A stretch of 16,598 nucleotides of DNA from an uncultured Enorma sp. Lineage in GTDB: Bacteria; Actinomycetota; Coriobacteriia; Coriobacteriales; Coriobacteriaceae. The stretch spans positions 1 to 16,598 of the forward strand of contig CAJLVH010000027.1 of the NCBI GenBank assembly GCA_905210055.1, read 5' to 3'. Below, one piece after another: positions 7,074 to 15,159 of the stretch; within the stretch, counting starts at the first letter, position 1, and each line of letters starts with the position of its first letter. The position numbers were made by a program, and so were the translations under genes. The notes below the pieces were generated by a model. It did not search any database and was not told where the DNA came from. It saw nothing but the letters and a program-made list of their open reading frames with translations.

Positions 7074-10000
7074 CTAACCTTCGCTCCGGCCGTGACCGAA
7101 GGGGTTGCGCTTCGCCAGCTCGCGCCGGCGACGGCGCCATACGAGATACGCGACGGCAGCGATGATGCCCAGAAGCACGACCGCTCCGCCGATGCTCGTC
7201 ATGAGGAGTTCCGGCGTGTTCAGCACGAACGTGAGCCAATCACCGGTCACGAGCACGTTCTCGTACGTTGCTGTCGAGATGTTGCCTGCGCGGTCGCGCA
7301 CCTCGAGCACATAGGTATGGGGCTTGCCGTCGACTTCCAGTTCAAGCTCGGGAAGATCGCCCGTGTTGAAGCTCGTGGCATCCCAGGCGGCGACCTCATG
7401 GCCGTCCACATACACGCGCGCCTGGGCGAGGGCCACGCTGTCACCGGCGTCGACCACCGCCGCCTTCTCGGGGTCGAGATAGGCTTCGTTGGACGAGACG
7501 CCCACCAAACTCGCCGTTGGAGCGTCCCCGTCGATAGCGAAGTCAACCGGGAACGAGCTCGCGCGGTCGGCGCTCTTGCCTGCCATCGTGTTCTGTGAGA
7601 GATTTCCCGCAGCATCGGTGGAGGTGAGGGTCACGCGATAGAAGCCGTTCTCGTCGAAGAGCTCGGCGGGAAGCGTATACGTGGTCGCGCTCCAGCCCTG
7701 GGCGTCCGCGTTCGGCGCCAGCTCGAAATCCTCGCCCGCGACGAGTTCTCTGGCGCGATCGTCATGCGCGAGTTCCACGCGCGTCTGCGTGGTATCGATG
7801 CCGCTCACGTTGACCTCCACGATGCGCACATCCTGCGCCTCGTTGAGATATGCTCCCGCGATGCCCTCGGAGCCCGGGGCGAAGTAGTACGTCGAGCCGA
7901 AGCGATTCACCGAGAACACGGTGCTCACCTGTGCGGTATTCCCTGCAAGGTCGATGGCATCGCCCGTAAGGGTATAGACGTCATCAAAGCTCACCTCGTA
8001 GGGCAGGCTACCCAAGAAGATCGTTTTCGCGGTCTCGTCGTCGCTCACGCTTTCAGCGAAGTTGGGCGTGATCGCCACGCCTGCGCGCGCACCCTCAAGC
8101 GTCGCAGTAGACCCCATGGCATCGAGGTTCGTATCTGCGAAGCTCACCTCGGGGGCGACGGCACCGGCATAGGCATGTCCGCTTTCCACGCCGGCGATCT
8201 GCACCTGCGGCGCTGTCATATCGATGACGAATTCGCCCGAATCGTAGGGTTCGGCCGCGTTACCGGCAAGATCCGTTGCGGTAACCTGGAGCTGGTAGTG
8301 CTGCTCGCCGGTGAACGACGCGGTCGCGCGCCATTCGCCGCGCGGCTCGACCACGCTGAAGCCGGTGGAACCCGGCGCGTCACCACCCGAGAGGTTCTGC
8401 GCGCTCACCGTGCCGAGCGAAGGGTCGAAGTTGCGGTCGCGCACCGTGATGGTGGCATGTCGCGGCGCCTTGTAATACATGGCGTTCGCCACATCATCGT
8501 TGTCATACTCGACCATGATTACCGGAGCCTGCGTGTCGATGACGAAGCTCTCGATCGCCTCTTCCGAAGCGTGGCCGAGCGGATCGGTATGCTGAGCGGA
8601 GAGCGTCCAATCCGCATCGTCCTCGAAGGCGTACGTGGCGCGGTAGACTACCGATTCATCGTCGAGTACGATCCGCTCGAAATCCTCAGCGAGCAAGGTG
8701 TCGGATTCTCGCCCGTCACGCGTGATGATACCCACCGCAAGCTCGGGATCGTGCTTCATAACGAGGTCGAACGAAGCGTCCGACACCGTGATGGTTCCGG
8801 TGCGCGCGGCGTTGTAGTACTGCTCGTTGCGCACATCGTTGTTGTCGAAGGAGAGCGTCACCTCGGGCGCTTCGGTATCGATGCTCACGCCTTTCGCGCC
8901 CTGGGGGATGTTCGTATCGCCGTATACAGAGAAGTCGCCGGTGGAGACGGTGTTGCCGGCGCGGTCAGAGACGACGATGCTCGAACCGTCGAAGTACAGG
9001 CGCATGCCGTCCTCGGCGAGCGTGATCTCCATCCCACCCGCAAGACCCTCTTCGTCGCCCTCGAATGCAGCCTCCGCAGAAACAGCACCCGCCGGGTTGA
9101 AGTGCGAAAGCTCGCCGTCAACACCCGAGAGGTTATCGGTCACGGCGAGGCTGATGCGCTCCTCCTCGGCAAACAGCCAGCCCCACGGCTCATCATCCTC
9201 GTTCAAAGGGTAGGTCTCGACATCCGAGAGGGTGAGCGCACCGAGCACGGGAGCAGAGTAATCCACGCCGAATGCCTGCGTGGCATCTTCGGCATCGGAA
9301 CCGAACGAACCCGCGATGCCGCCATAGGCAAGGTTGATAACGTAGTCGCCCTCGACAGGACGGGACGGGTCGAACTCCGCCCGCGGCAGCTCGAGTTCGG
9401 CAACCCACCGCACCGAGCCGTCTTCTGCCACCTGTTGGGTGAAATCGTGCGCGCAGAGGCTCACACCTAGATCAACCGCGACGTCCGTTCCTGCAACGCG
9501 CACCGTGCCGCCCGCGAGTTCATCGTCGGCATGCCAGGCGCGATACACATCGAACCAAGGGTCTTCGATGATGGCACGCACGAGCACCTCGCCGCGGTGA
9601 TAGTACGGATCTTGGGATGCCGGCGTATCCGCACCGTCTTCGAGTGAAAGCTCGACCGCAGGAGCCGTATCCTCGCCGTCTACGAGAATCGAGGTGAAAC
9701 TCCACGCAGCCTGCTCATCCGCCGGCAAAGCAGCAACGTATTCCGCGAGCGTGATGGTGCATGGATTTCCACATGCGTCGGTCAGATGGACGGAGATGTC
9801 CTCGAGGTCGTAGACGCCCTCCTCGGTAAGCTCGATTTCCGCCCAACCCCTCCGGTCAACTTTGAGCGTTCGCTCTTCGGCAGGCAGCACGTCCTCGCCC
9901 CAAGCATCATTCGAGCGCACGATGGTGACGGTGGCACCGTCCTCCGCGAGACCCGATGTGCCCTTTTCGTCGCCCGCGGCCGTGGCGGCAGGGTCACCCT

Positions 10001-12821
10001 CCCCGCGCGGCAGCAGGTCTTGCACGCGCACGCGCAACGTCGTTCCCGTGCCCACGAGCACCTGGCGCCCCGCGCCTAAATCGGCAACGTTCTCTGGGTC
10101 AACGTCCTCTACTTCGACATCGGTGAGCTGCGGAGCCGTCGAATCGACCACGAATTCCAGCTCGTCGCTCGCACCGAAGAACTCAAATGAGAGCGCATAG
10201 GCGCCGTCGGGCAGCCTGCCCTCGGCATCGCGCGTGAACGGAATGCTCATCGTCCAGGAATTGCCATCGACGCTCTCGAAATCATTCGAAGACCAAGCGT
10301 CGGAAGCGATGGGCTGCTCACCGGCGGCGGTCGTCACGCTTGCTGTGAGCGCGTCATGGAAGGCAGGCGTGTTCGCATGGATGGTAAACCAGCGATCCGT
10401 CACGGTGAGGGATACCTCGGAACCGCCGGGGTAGTAGATACCATCGATTACCTCGGTGCCTTCCGGTTCGCTCACCGAGAGGTCGACCTGCACCGCGCTG
10501 GGTGGAGCGACCACCACGCCGTCGACGGAAGCGCCCTCGGCGCTCGTCGCGTCGAGCACGGCTCCGAGCCCCTGCTCCACCTCATTGCCAGCGGCATCGC
10601 TCATCACGATGGACGCGCCGTCGAAATCGTAGTAGCCGATCTCGTCGAGCGGGATGACCACCGTTCCGCGATCGTTCATGGTGAACGTCTGAGTTTCGGG
10701 CTCGTCATCGTCGAGATCGTCATACACCGGCACGGCCACCGTTGCAGACGCAACACCTGCAACCTCGTTCACCCCATCTGCCTGGGGATCTTCGATGGTG
10801 AGCTCGAGCTCGGTGCCGCTGCTCACCAGCAAGCGGTCGCCGGTATCGGGCATCGTTGCGATCATAGCGGTATCGACACCGTTCTCGAACGAGGTCTCGG
10901 CAACGGTGGGAGGGGTGCGGTCGATGAGAACGGTCTCAGTCGCTTGTGCGGCAAACGTGCCCAATCCAGCATGGATGGCGCTCACGCCCTGGTAGGAGAA
11001 GGTGACGGTATGCGCGCCCTCGGTGGTAAGCGATGCAAGCGGCAACGAATAGGCGCCTTGGTTTTCCGAGAACCCTGCGGGGTCGACCGCCTGGACTGCA
11101 CCGTCCACGGCAACGGCAACAGGACCGGCAGCCGCCCACGCCGCATCTCCCTTGAGCTCGCTATAGAACGGATCGATGAGCCCAAGCGTCACAGATACGG
11201 AGCTCGCGTTGCTCACGAACCTTCCGGAAGCATCATGCCGGTCGTCATCGTCGCCTTGGAAGGAGATGGACGTGCTCGGCGCCTGCGTCTGATCGTCGAT
11301 GAGGCGAATCTGCGTGATCTGTCCACGCGTGGCCTGGCCGGCTGAATCGACAACCGGGGCGAAGAACGGCGCGCGCGAGAGCGTGGACGTCGTCTCGTTA
11401 CCGGCGATGTCGCGTGCGGTGATTGCAGAGCCCGCGAGATCGATGGTCTTGGCGCCCAGGGTGTCGGCATTCACGTTGAAGGTGGCGATTCCATCGTTCG
11501 AGATACGTGCGGGCTCGAGAACAGCTGTGGAGCCGTCCGTGCAGACAAGTTCGAGCGCAAGCGCATCCTCGTCGATGCCCGAAACCTCGCCGTAGGTTCC
11601 CTCGGGATCAGATACCTGTACCTCGATGGTTAGGCCATCACTCCCGACGGTGAGCCTGCCCGACGCATCAACCCACAGGGCGGCGTTATCGAACGGAGCT
11701 CCGCTCGCATCGAGCACCTCGATCGTTCCCATCTGGGGCGCAGTCTCATCTCGACGCACCTCGACACGCAGAACCTGGCCGTCGTAGAGTGTCTCGTCGG
11801 TCGAGGCCGCCGTGGTGGTGCCGTCGAGCTTCACATAGACCTGCTCGGGCGCATAAGCATCCGGCCTTGCAAGCTCCAGCCGTTCGCCCGCTTTGTTCGA
11901 GGCGAAACTCGCATCCGCTGCGAGCGCGTACGTATCGGAAAGCGCCGCTACGCTCGAATCCTCACCGACATGCGAGAATGTCACGGCGCCGTCATGCGCG
12001 CGCAACCATACAACAAGGCTTCCATAGCCGGAATCACCCCATGCGCCTGATGTCGCAAGGGCGCGGGATTCGCCATCAGCACCAGAAACGCGCATGTCAG
12101 CGAGGACGTTCGAAGGTGCGAGCACGATGTCCTCGGGCTCGTCTACCTCCTGCATGGTCACGTGGTCTTCGATGCCGTCCATCGAAGGCGGTTTCACCTC
12201 GTCTGCGTTGTACTCGGCCCATGCGAGCACGTCGGCAAGAGAAACCGTCCCACCGGGATAGCTGCTCACGCCATCGGCATACACAAACGGGCCAGCACCC
12301 CCAAAATGTTCCTCTGCCACCTCTTGCGCCGAGAGCTTCTGAGTAGTCAGGATGCCATCTTGAAACAGGTTATCTTGGGCATTGAGCCAGCTCGGCACAT
12401 CCACGCCGTAGGGAATCACGAACACGCCGCGCGTGTTGAAATTGAAACTTGCAAAGAGCGGCGCCCGGGCGACCGAAGCCGCATCCCGCGCGCTTGCGGA
12501 AGCCGCGCCTCGCATACCCAATCCTTCAAGCTGCGACACTTGCTCGTCTTCAGCCTGCTCACCGGCGGTGGCTTGCGTGTCCTCAGGCCGTTCGTCTGCA
12601 ATCTGTCCATGCTCGACAACCTGCTCTTCAACAGGCACCTGCGCTTCGTCCGCGAAGCCGAGGATAGGGGTCGCCGCGCCGATCACGCAACCAAGGGCAA
12701 TCGTCACAGCTGCTACCCGCGCGCGCCGCACGGCGGAAAAACGCGGCATGGCGGCTGCGACACGCAGCTCATCCAAAGTCGGTTGACCGCCCCCCTGAGA
12801 GGTTGCCGTGCGCTTGATCAT
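7074..12821 (-). CDS. Giant membrane-anchored surface protein with many bacterial Ig-like domains
   Basis: 1,915 residues from the ATG at 12821 (GGAGG four bases upstream). The start overlaps the stop of the previous gene as ATGA. There is a long 32-residue N-terminal region, then a basic-hydrophobic signal sequence (RRARVAAVTIALGCVIGAA, about 32-50), with cleavage likely near GFA-DE at about 57. Residues about 60-110 are acidic and low complexity. An N-terminal domain I do not recognise follows (about 118-260). Then come about nine or ten Ig-like beta-sandwich repeats marked by phrases such as TAPQV and DLAGN or DRAGN. A TM helix at about 1872-1895 is followed by a basic cytoplasmic tail (RRRRRELAKR), with no LPXTG motif. 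It is therefore exposed outside the cell and anchored at its C-terminus. Its place in the operon suggests an envelope-spanning or surface part of the secretion apparatus, or an adhesin co-regulated with it. Confidence 0.9.
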   Translation of the reverse strand: MIKRTATSQGGGQPTLDELRVAAAMPRFSAVRRARVAAVTIALGCVIGAATPILGFADEAQVPVEEQVVEHGQIADERPEDTQATAGEQAEDEQVSQLEGLGMRGAASASARDAASVARAPLFASFNFNTRGVFVIPYGVDVPSWLNAQDNLFQDGILTTQKLSAQEVAEEHFGGAGPFVYADGVSSYPGGTVSLADVLAWAEYNADEVKPPSMDGIEDHVTMQEVDEPEDIVLAPSNVLADMRVSGADGESRALATSGAWGDSGYGSLVVWLRAHDGAVTFSHVGEDSSVAALSDTYALAADASFASNKAGERLELARPDAYAPEQVYVKLDGTTTAASTDETLYDGQVLRVEVRRDETAPQMGTIEVLDASGAPFDNAALWVDASGRLTVGSDGLTIEVQVSDPEGTYGEVSGIDEDALALELVCTDGSTAVLEPARISNDGIATFNVNADTLGAKTIDLAGSAITARDIAGNETTSTLSRAPFFAPVVDSAGQATRGQITQIRLIDDQTQAPSTSISFQGDDDDRHDASGRFVSNASSVSVTLGLIDPFYSELKGDAAWAAAGPVAVAVDGAVQAVDPAGFSENQGAYSLPLASLTTEGAHTVTFSYQGVSAIHAGLGTFAAQATETVLIDRTPPTVAETSFENGVDTAMIATMPDTGDRLLVSSGTELELTIEDPQADGVNEVAGVASATVAVPVYDDLDDDEPETQTFTMNDRGTVVIPLDEIGYYDFDGASIVMSDAAGNEVEQGLGAVLDATSAEGASVDGVVVAPPSAVQVDLSVSEPEGTEVIDGIYYPGGSEVSLTVTDRWFTIHANTPAFHDALTASVTTAAGEQPIASDAWSSNDFESVDGNSWTMSIPFTRDAEGRLPDGAYALSFEFFGASDELEFVVDSTAPQLTDVEVEDVDPENVADLGAGRQVLVGTGTTLRVRVQDLLPRGEGDPAATAAGDEKGTSGLAEDGATVTIVRSNDAWGEDVLPAEERTLKVDRRGWAEIELTEEGVYDLEDISVHLTDACGNPCTITLAEYVAALPADEQAAWSFTSILVDGEDTAPAVELSLEDGADTPASQDPYYHRGEVLVRAIIEDPWFDVYRAWHADDELAGGTVRVAGTDVAVDLGVSLCAHDFTQQVAEDGSVRWVAELELPRAEFDPSRPVEGDYVINLAYGGIAGSFGSDAEDATQAFGVDYSAPVLGALTLSDVETYPLNEDDEPWGWLFAEEERISLAVTDNLSGVDGELSHFNPAGAVSAEAAFEGDEEGLAGGMEITLAEDGMRLYFDGSSIVVSDRAGNTVSTGDFSVYGDTNIPQGAKGVSIDTEAPEVTLSFDNNDVRNEQYYNAARTGTITVSDASFDLVMKHDPELAVGIITRDGRESDTLLAEDFERIVLDDESVVYRATYAFEDDADWTLSAQHTDPLGHASEEAIESFVIDTQAPVIMVEYDNDDVANAMYYKAPRHATITVRDRNFDPSLGTVSAQNLSGGDAPGSTGFSVVEPRGEWRATASFTGEQHYQLQVTATDLAGNAAEPYDSGEFVIDMTAPQVQIAGVESGHAYAGAVAPEVSFADTNLDAMGSTATLEGARAGVAITPNFAESVSDDETAKTIFLGSLPYEVSFDDVYTLTGDAIDLAGNTAQVSTVFSVNRFGSTYYFAPGSEGIAGAYLNEAQDVRIVEVNVSGIDTTQTRVELAHDDRARELVAGEDFELAPNADAQGWSATTYTLPAELFDENGFYRVTLTSTDAAGNLSQNTMAGKSADRASSFPVDFAIDGDAPTASLVGVSSNEAYLDPEKAAVVDAGDSVALAQARVYVDGHEVAAWDATSFNTGDLPELELEVDGKPHTYVLEVRDRAGNISTATYENVLVTGDWLTFVLNTPELLMTSIGGAVVLLGIIAAVAYLVWRRRRRELAKRNPFGHGRSEG
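8470..8850 (-). repeat. Pair of closely related Ig-like modules within the giant surface protein
   Basis: Two adjacent modules about 115 residues apart share a distinctive start: FDNNDVRNEQYYNAARTGTI (about residue 1325) and YDNDDVANAMYYKAPRHATI (about residue 1438), each followed by TV(S/R)D(A/R)(S/N)FD. They are more alike than the other Ig-like repeats of the protein, suggesting internal duplication. The coordinates cover the two module starts, not full modules. Confidence 0.6.
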
Positions 12822-13357
12822 CGCGCCTCCCCCTTCCCCAGAAGGGTCGTGCCGGCCTCGGAGGGCGCCGAAACGGAGATGTCGGCCTCGAGAAAGGTCG
12901 TGCCGGCCTCGGAGGAAGGGCTCGAAGCGTCCGCGGGGGAAGCCGAGAGGAGCGTCGTGCCCTGTTCGGATGCGGCGGGGTTCGTCTCTGTGGACGAGAG
13001 GAGCGTCGTGCCCTGCTCGCTTTCCGCAACAGGCGCAGTCGCGTCCGTACCCTCGTCGGTCTCGCCTTCCCCGTTCGCAGCAAAGCGCACATGAAGGCTT
13101 CCGCTGGTACGAGCACTCGAGAGCCCCCGTGCCTGAGCCTTCGCGCCCTTCCCCGAGCGCCCGCCGGAAACCGCACGGAACGTTCCGCTCTTGCCGGCGC
13201 GCATCTCCTCGATGGCACGCTCCGCCGCACGACCGGTCATCTCGTCGCGAACAGCACGGATATCCTGCGTGAAAAACACCACGATGGCAGCAATCGCGCA
13301 CAACGCGGCGAGCGCATAGCCACCCGCCTCAAGCGCTCCGAACATCTCCGCGCTCAT
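12818..13357 (-). CDS. Small membrane protein with four E(Q/A)GTT(L/F)L motifs, candidate kinase substrate / FHA ligand
   Basis: 179 residues from the ATG at 13357. It overlaps the kinase stop by ATGA at one end and the giant surface gene by ATGA at the other. One TM helix lies near the N-terminus (about 11-29, GGYALAALCAIAAIVVFF), followed by a basic stretch (about 34-92), so the tail is probably cytoplasmic. The rest is disordered, rich in Ser, Glu, Ala and Thr. It carries four spaced motifs: EQGTTLL (114-120), EQGTTLL (131-137), EAGTTFL (150-156) and EAGTTLL (167-173). FHA domains bind phosphothreonine with a preference at the +3 position, often Ile, Leu or Asp. The first Thr of each motif has Leu at +3. 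With a kinase gene directly upstream and an FHA-bearing EssC downstream, a scaffold phosphorylated by the kinase is a strong inference. I do not recognise a named family. Confidence 0.85.
   Translation of the reverse strand: MSAEMFGALEAGGYALAALCAIAAIVVFFTQDIRAVRDEMTGRAAERAIEEMRAGKSGTFRAVSGGRSGKGAKAQARGLSSARTSGSLHVRFAANGEGETDEGTDATAPVAESEQGTTLLSSTETNPAASEQGTTLLSASPADASSPSSEAGTTFLEADISVSAPSEAGTTLLGKGEAR
12845..13020 (-). repeat. Four DNA/protein repeats encoding the GTTLL motifs
   Basis: Two copies of ggtcgtgccggcctcggagg (from 12845 and 12896) and two of gaggagcgtcgtgccctg (around 12948 and 12999) lie on the plus strand, each pair 51 bp (17 codons) apart. The near-identical codons point to recent duplication within each pair, while the two pairs differ from one another. 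Confidence 0.8.
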
Positions 13358-15135
13358 TCGCTCACCGTCCTCGCATCAACAAACGCGTCGGCAACGGCCT
13401 GGCGCGCAGCGTCTTCGGCATCAAGCACCCGTGCCCGTTCGGCTTCGAGCTCCTCGGTCGTGGGAACCACCGGCTCAGCGAGGACGATCGCCTCATCTAT
13501 AAGAGCGTTGAGTTCGTCTCGGCTCACGCCATCCGCGCGGAATTTACGCGGATACGTGCGCACGGCGTTCATAATGAGGTTCGCCGTCTCCAAGCGCACG
13601 ACGTCGTTTTCCTCGTCGGCATTTGCCTCTGCCAACTCGCAGAGCATGTCGGAGTAAGGCTCGAAGCGACCAGCATCGGAGCCCTCGTTGATAAGCGGGA
13701 CGATCTCCGCATTGAAGCTCGCGATATCGGCATACGTCTGCGCAAGGTCCCGCTGCTCAAAGGTGCTATCCGTCGCGGCCTGCTGCATCCAGCTCTCTGC
13801 CGCGCGAATTCGTTCCCCGCGGGCTCCTTCGGTGGTCTGCGCCGTCGCCGTGCCGCTCGGATCGTAGTAATACCAGTACAGCTTGCCAACTTCAAACGCC
13901 AGCTCGGCATACTCGTCCGAACCCTCGAGCGCAGAGATGTTCGGCAAAATCGTGCTTCGGAACTGTCGCTCCTCGGTTGGCGTGAAGCGCAGGTCGTCGC
14001 GATAGCGCTCGACCAAGCCGCGATACGGCGCGACCTCGTTCGGCTTGATCGCCGCGGCGCGCACGTAAGCTTCGGTGGACTCCTGCTCATCTGAGCTTTG
14101 CTCGCCGATGCTCATCCAATGGTCGTAGTCGCCGTTGGTCGCCACGGCTTTGCCCACCGTTCCGCCGATGCCCAGCACAAGGCACAGGCACGCCGCGATG
14201 CCCAAGCCGGCGAACAGGTTCCACTTCCTCTTGAGCTCTGCCATGTGTGCGGCGTCGTCCTCGCGGTAATGCTCGAGGTCATAGGCCATCTCGGCGCAGT
14301 CAGCGTAACGATCGGCGGGATCGGGCTGCGTGGCGCGCGCGACGATGCGCTCGATGCCCGGAGAGAGCTCGGGCACCACCTGACGCACGGGCAGGATGGT
14401 ATAGGGCGGATCGGCCGGGTTCTTGGCGGTAAGCAGCGCGTACATGGTGGCGCCGAGGGCATAGACGTCTGAGCGCGCGTCCGTTTGTCCTCCGCCGCCG
14501 TACTGCTCGGGCGGGGCGAATCCGCGCGTACCCAGCTGAACGGTATCGCTGCGGGCTGCCGTCACATCGGCACCATCCTCGTGCATCTCGCGTGCGATGC
14601 CGAAATCGATAAGCTCTACGAGGCCATTTGGCTTGAGCATAACGTTGGAGGGCTTCATGTCGCGGTAGATGACCGGCGGCGTGCGATGATGCAGGTAGCT
14701 CAGGGCGTCGCACAGTTGAAGCGCCCAATCGACCACGTCGTCTTCCGCCTGCGGGCCAGATGCTGCGACGATGTCTTCGAGCGTGCGCCCCTCAACGTAG
14801 TCCATGATGACGAAGAGCGTGCCCTCGTCGTCGACGATATCGACGATGCGAGGAATCGCGGGATGGTCGAAACGCTTGATCATGTTCGCTTCGGTCACGA
14901 TGCTCTGGATGATGAGCTCGCGCTCAGCCGGGTTCTCGACGTGCTTGATCTCTTTAGCCGCCCATTGCTTGTTGAGCACGGTATCGAGCGCGAGATACAC
15001 GGTCGACATGCCGCCACGGCCAATCACGGCGAGAAGTCGGTACCGCTCGCCTACAACGCGCTGGGTATCATCGAATTCCGCTGTTTGAACGCGCGTTTCC
15101 CGCTGTCCCAAACCGTCGCTTGCCACGGCATCCAT
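13354..15135 (-). CDS. Transmembrane Ser/Thr protein kinase with extracellular helical domain (EssB-like layout)
   Basis: About 593 residues from the ATG at 15135. Starts at 15159 (ATG) or 15126 (GTG, AAAGG nine bases upstream) are also plausible. The N-terminal tail has Thr motifs ETRVQT and DDTQRVV (about 13-28). The Hanks-type kinase domain (about 30-290) is complete: Gly-rich loop IGRGGMSTV (38-46), AAKEIK with Lys61, catalytic loop YRDMKPSN (157-164), DFG (177-179) and APPEQY (207-212). All catalytic residues are present, with Tyr replacing His in HRD. A TM helix at about 306-327 is followed by about 265 residues of extracellular, mostly helical TPR-like sequence ending in a Glu/Ala-rich coiled stretch. 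EssB/YukC of T7SSb has the same layout but a dead kinase. This may be the active counterpart, or a separate regulator. It heads the operon and probably controls EssC through FHA-phosphothreonine contacts. Confidence 0.92.
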   Translation of the reverse strand: MDAVASDGLGQRETRVQTAEFDDTQRVVGERYRLLAVIGRGGMSTVYLALDTVLNKQWAAKEIKHVENPAERELIIQSIVTEANMIKRFDHPAIPRIVDIVDDEGTLFVIMDYVEGRTLEDIVAASGPQAEDDVVDWALQLCDALSYLHHRTPPVIYRDMKPSNVMLKPNGLVELIDFGIAREMHEDGADVTAARSDTVQLGTRGFAPPEQYGGGGQTDARSDVYALGATMYALLTAKNPADPPYTILPVRQVVPELSPGIERIVARATQPDPADRYADCAEMAYDLEHYREDDAAHMAELKRKWNLFAGLGIAACLCLVLGIGGTVGKAVATNGDYDHWMSIGEQSSDEQESTEAYVRAAAIKPNEVAPYRGLVERYRDDLRFTPTEERQFRSTILPNISALEGSDEYAELAFEVGKLYWYYYDPSGTATAQTTEGARGERIRAAESWMQQAATDSTFEQRDLAQTYADIASFNAEIVPLINEGSDAGRFEPYSDMLCELAEANADEENDVVRLETANLIMNAVRTYPRKFRADGVSRDELNALIDEAIVLAEPVVPTTEELEAERARVLDAEDAARQAVADAFVDARTVSE

Positions 15136-15159
15136 CCTTTGGAGAGAGCGAACTTTCAT

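Noticed and set aside
7764..9470. Long plus-strand open frame opposite the Ig-like gene (568 codons)
   Set aside because: Composition is Arg/His-rich with no domain. It mirrors the strong codon bias of the real gene.
12822..13301. Upstream extension of the giant surface protein frame
   Set aside because: It overlaps the GTTLL-protein gene and reads as Arg/Gly/Cys-rich shadow sequence. The ATG at 12821 has a good ribosome site and a signal sequence follows.
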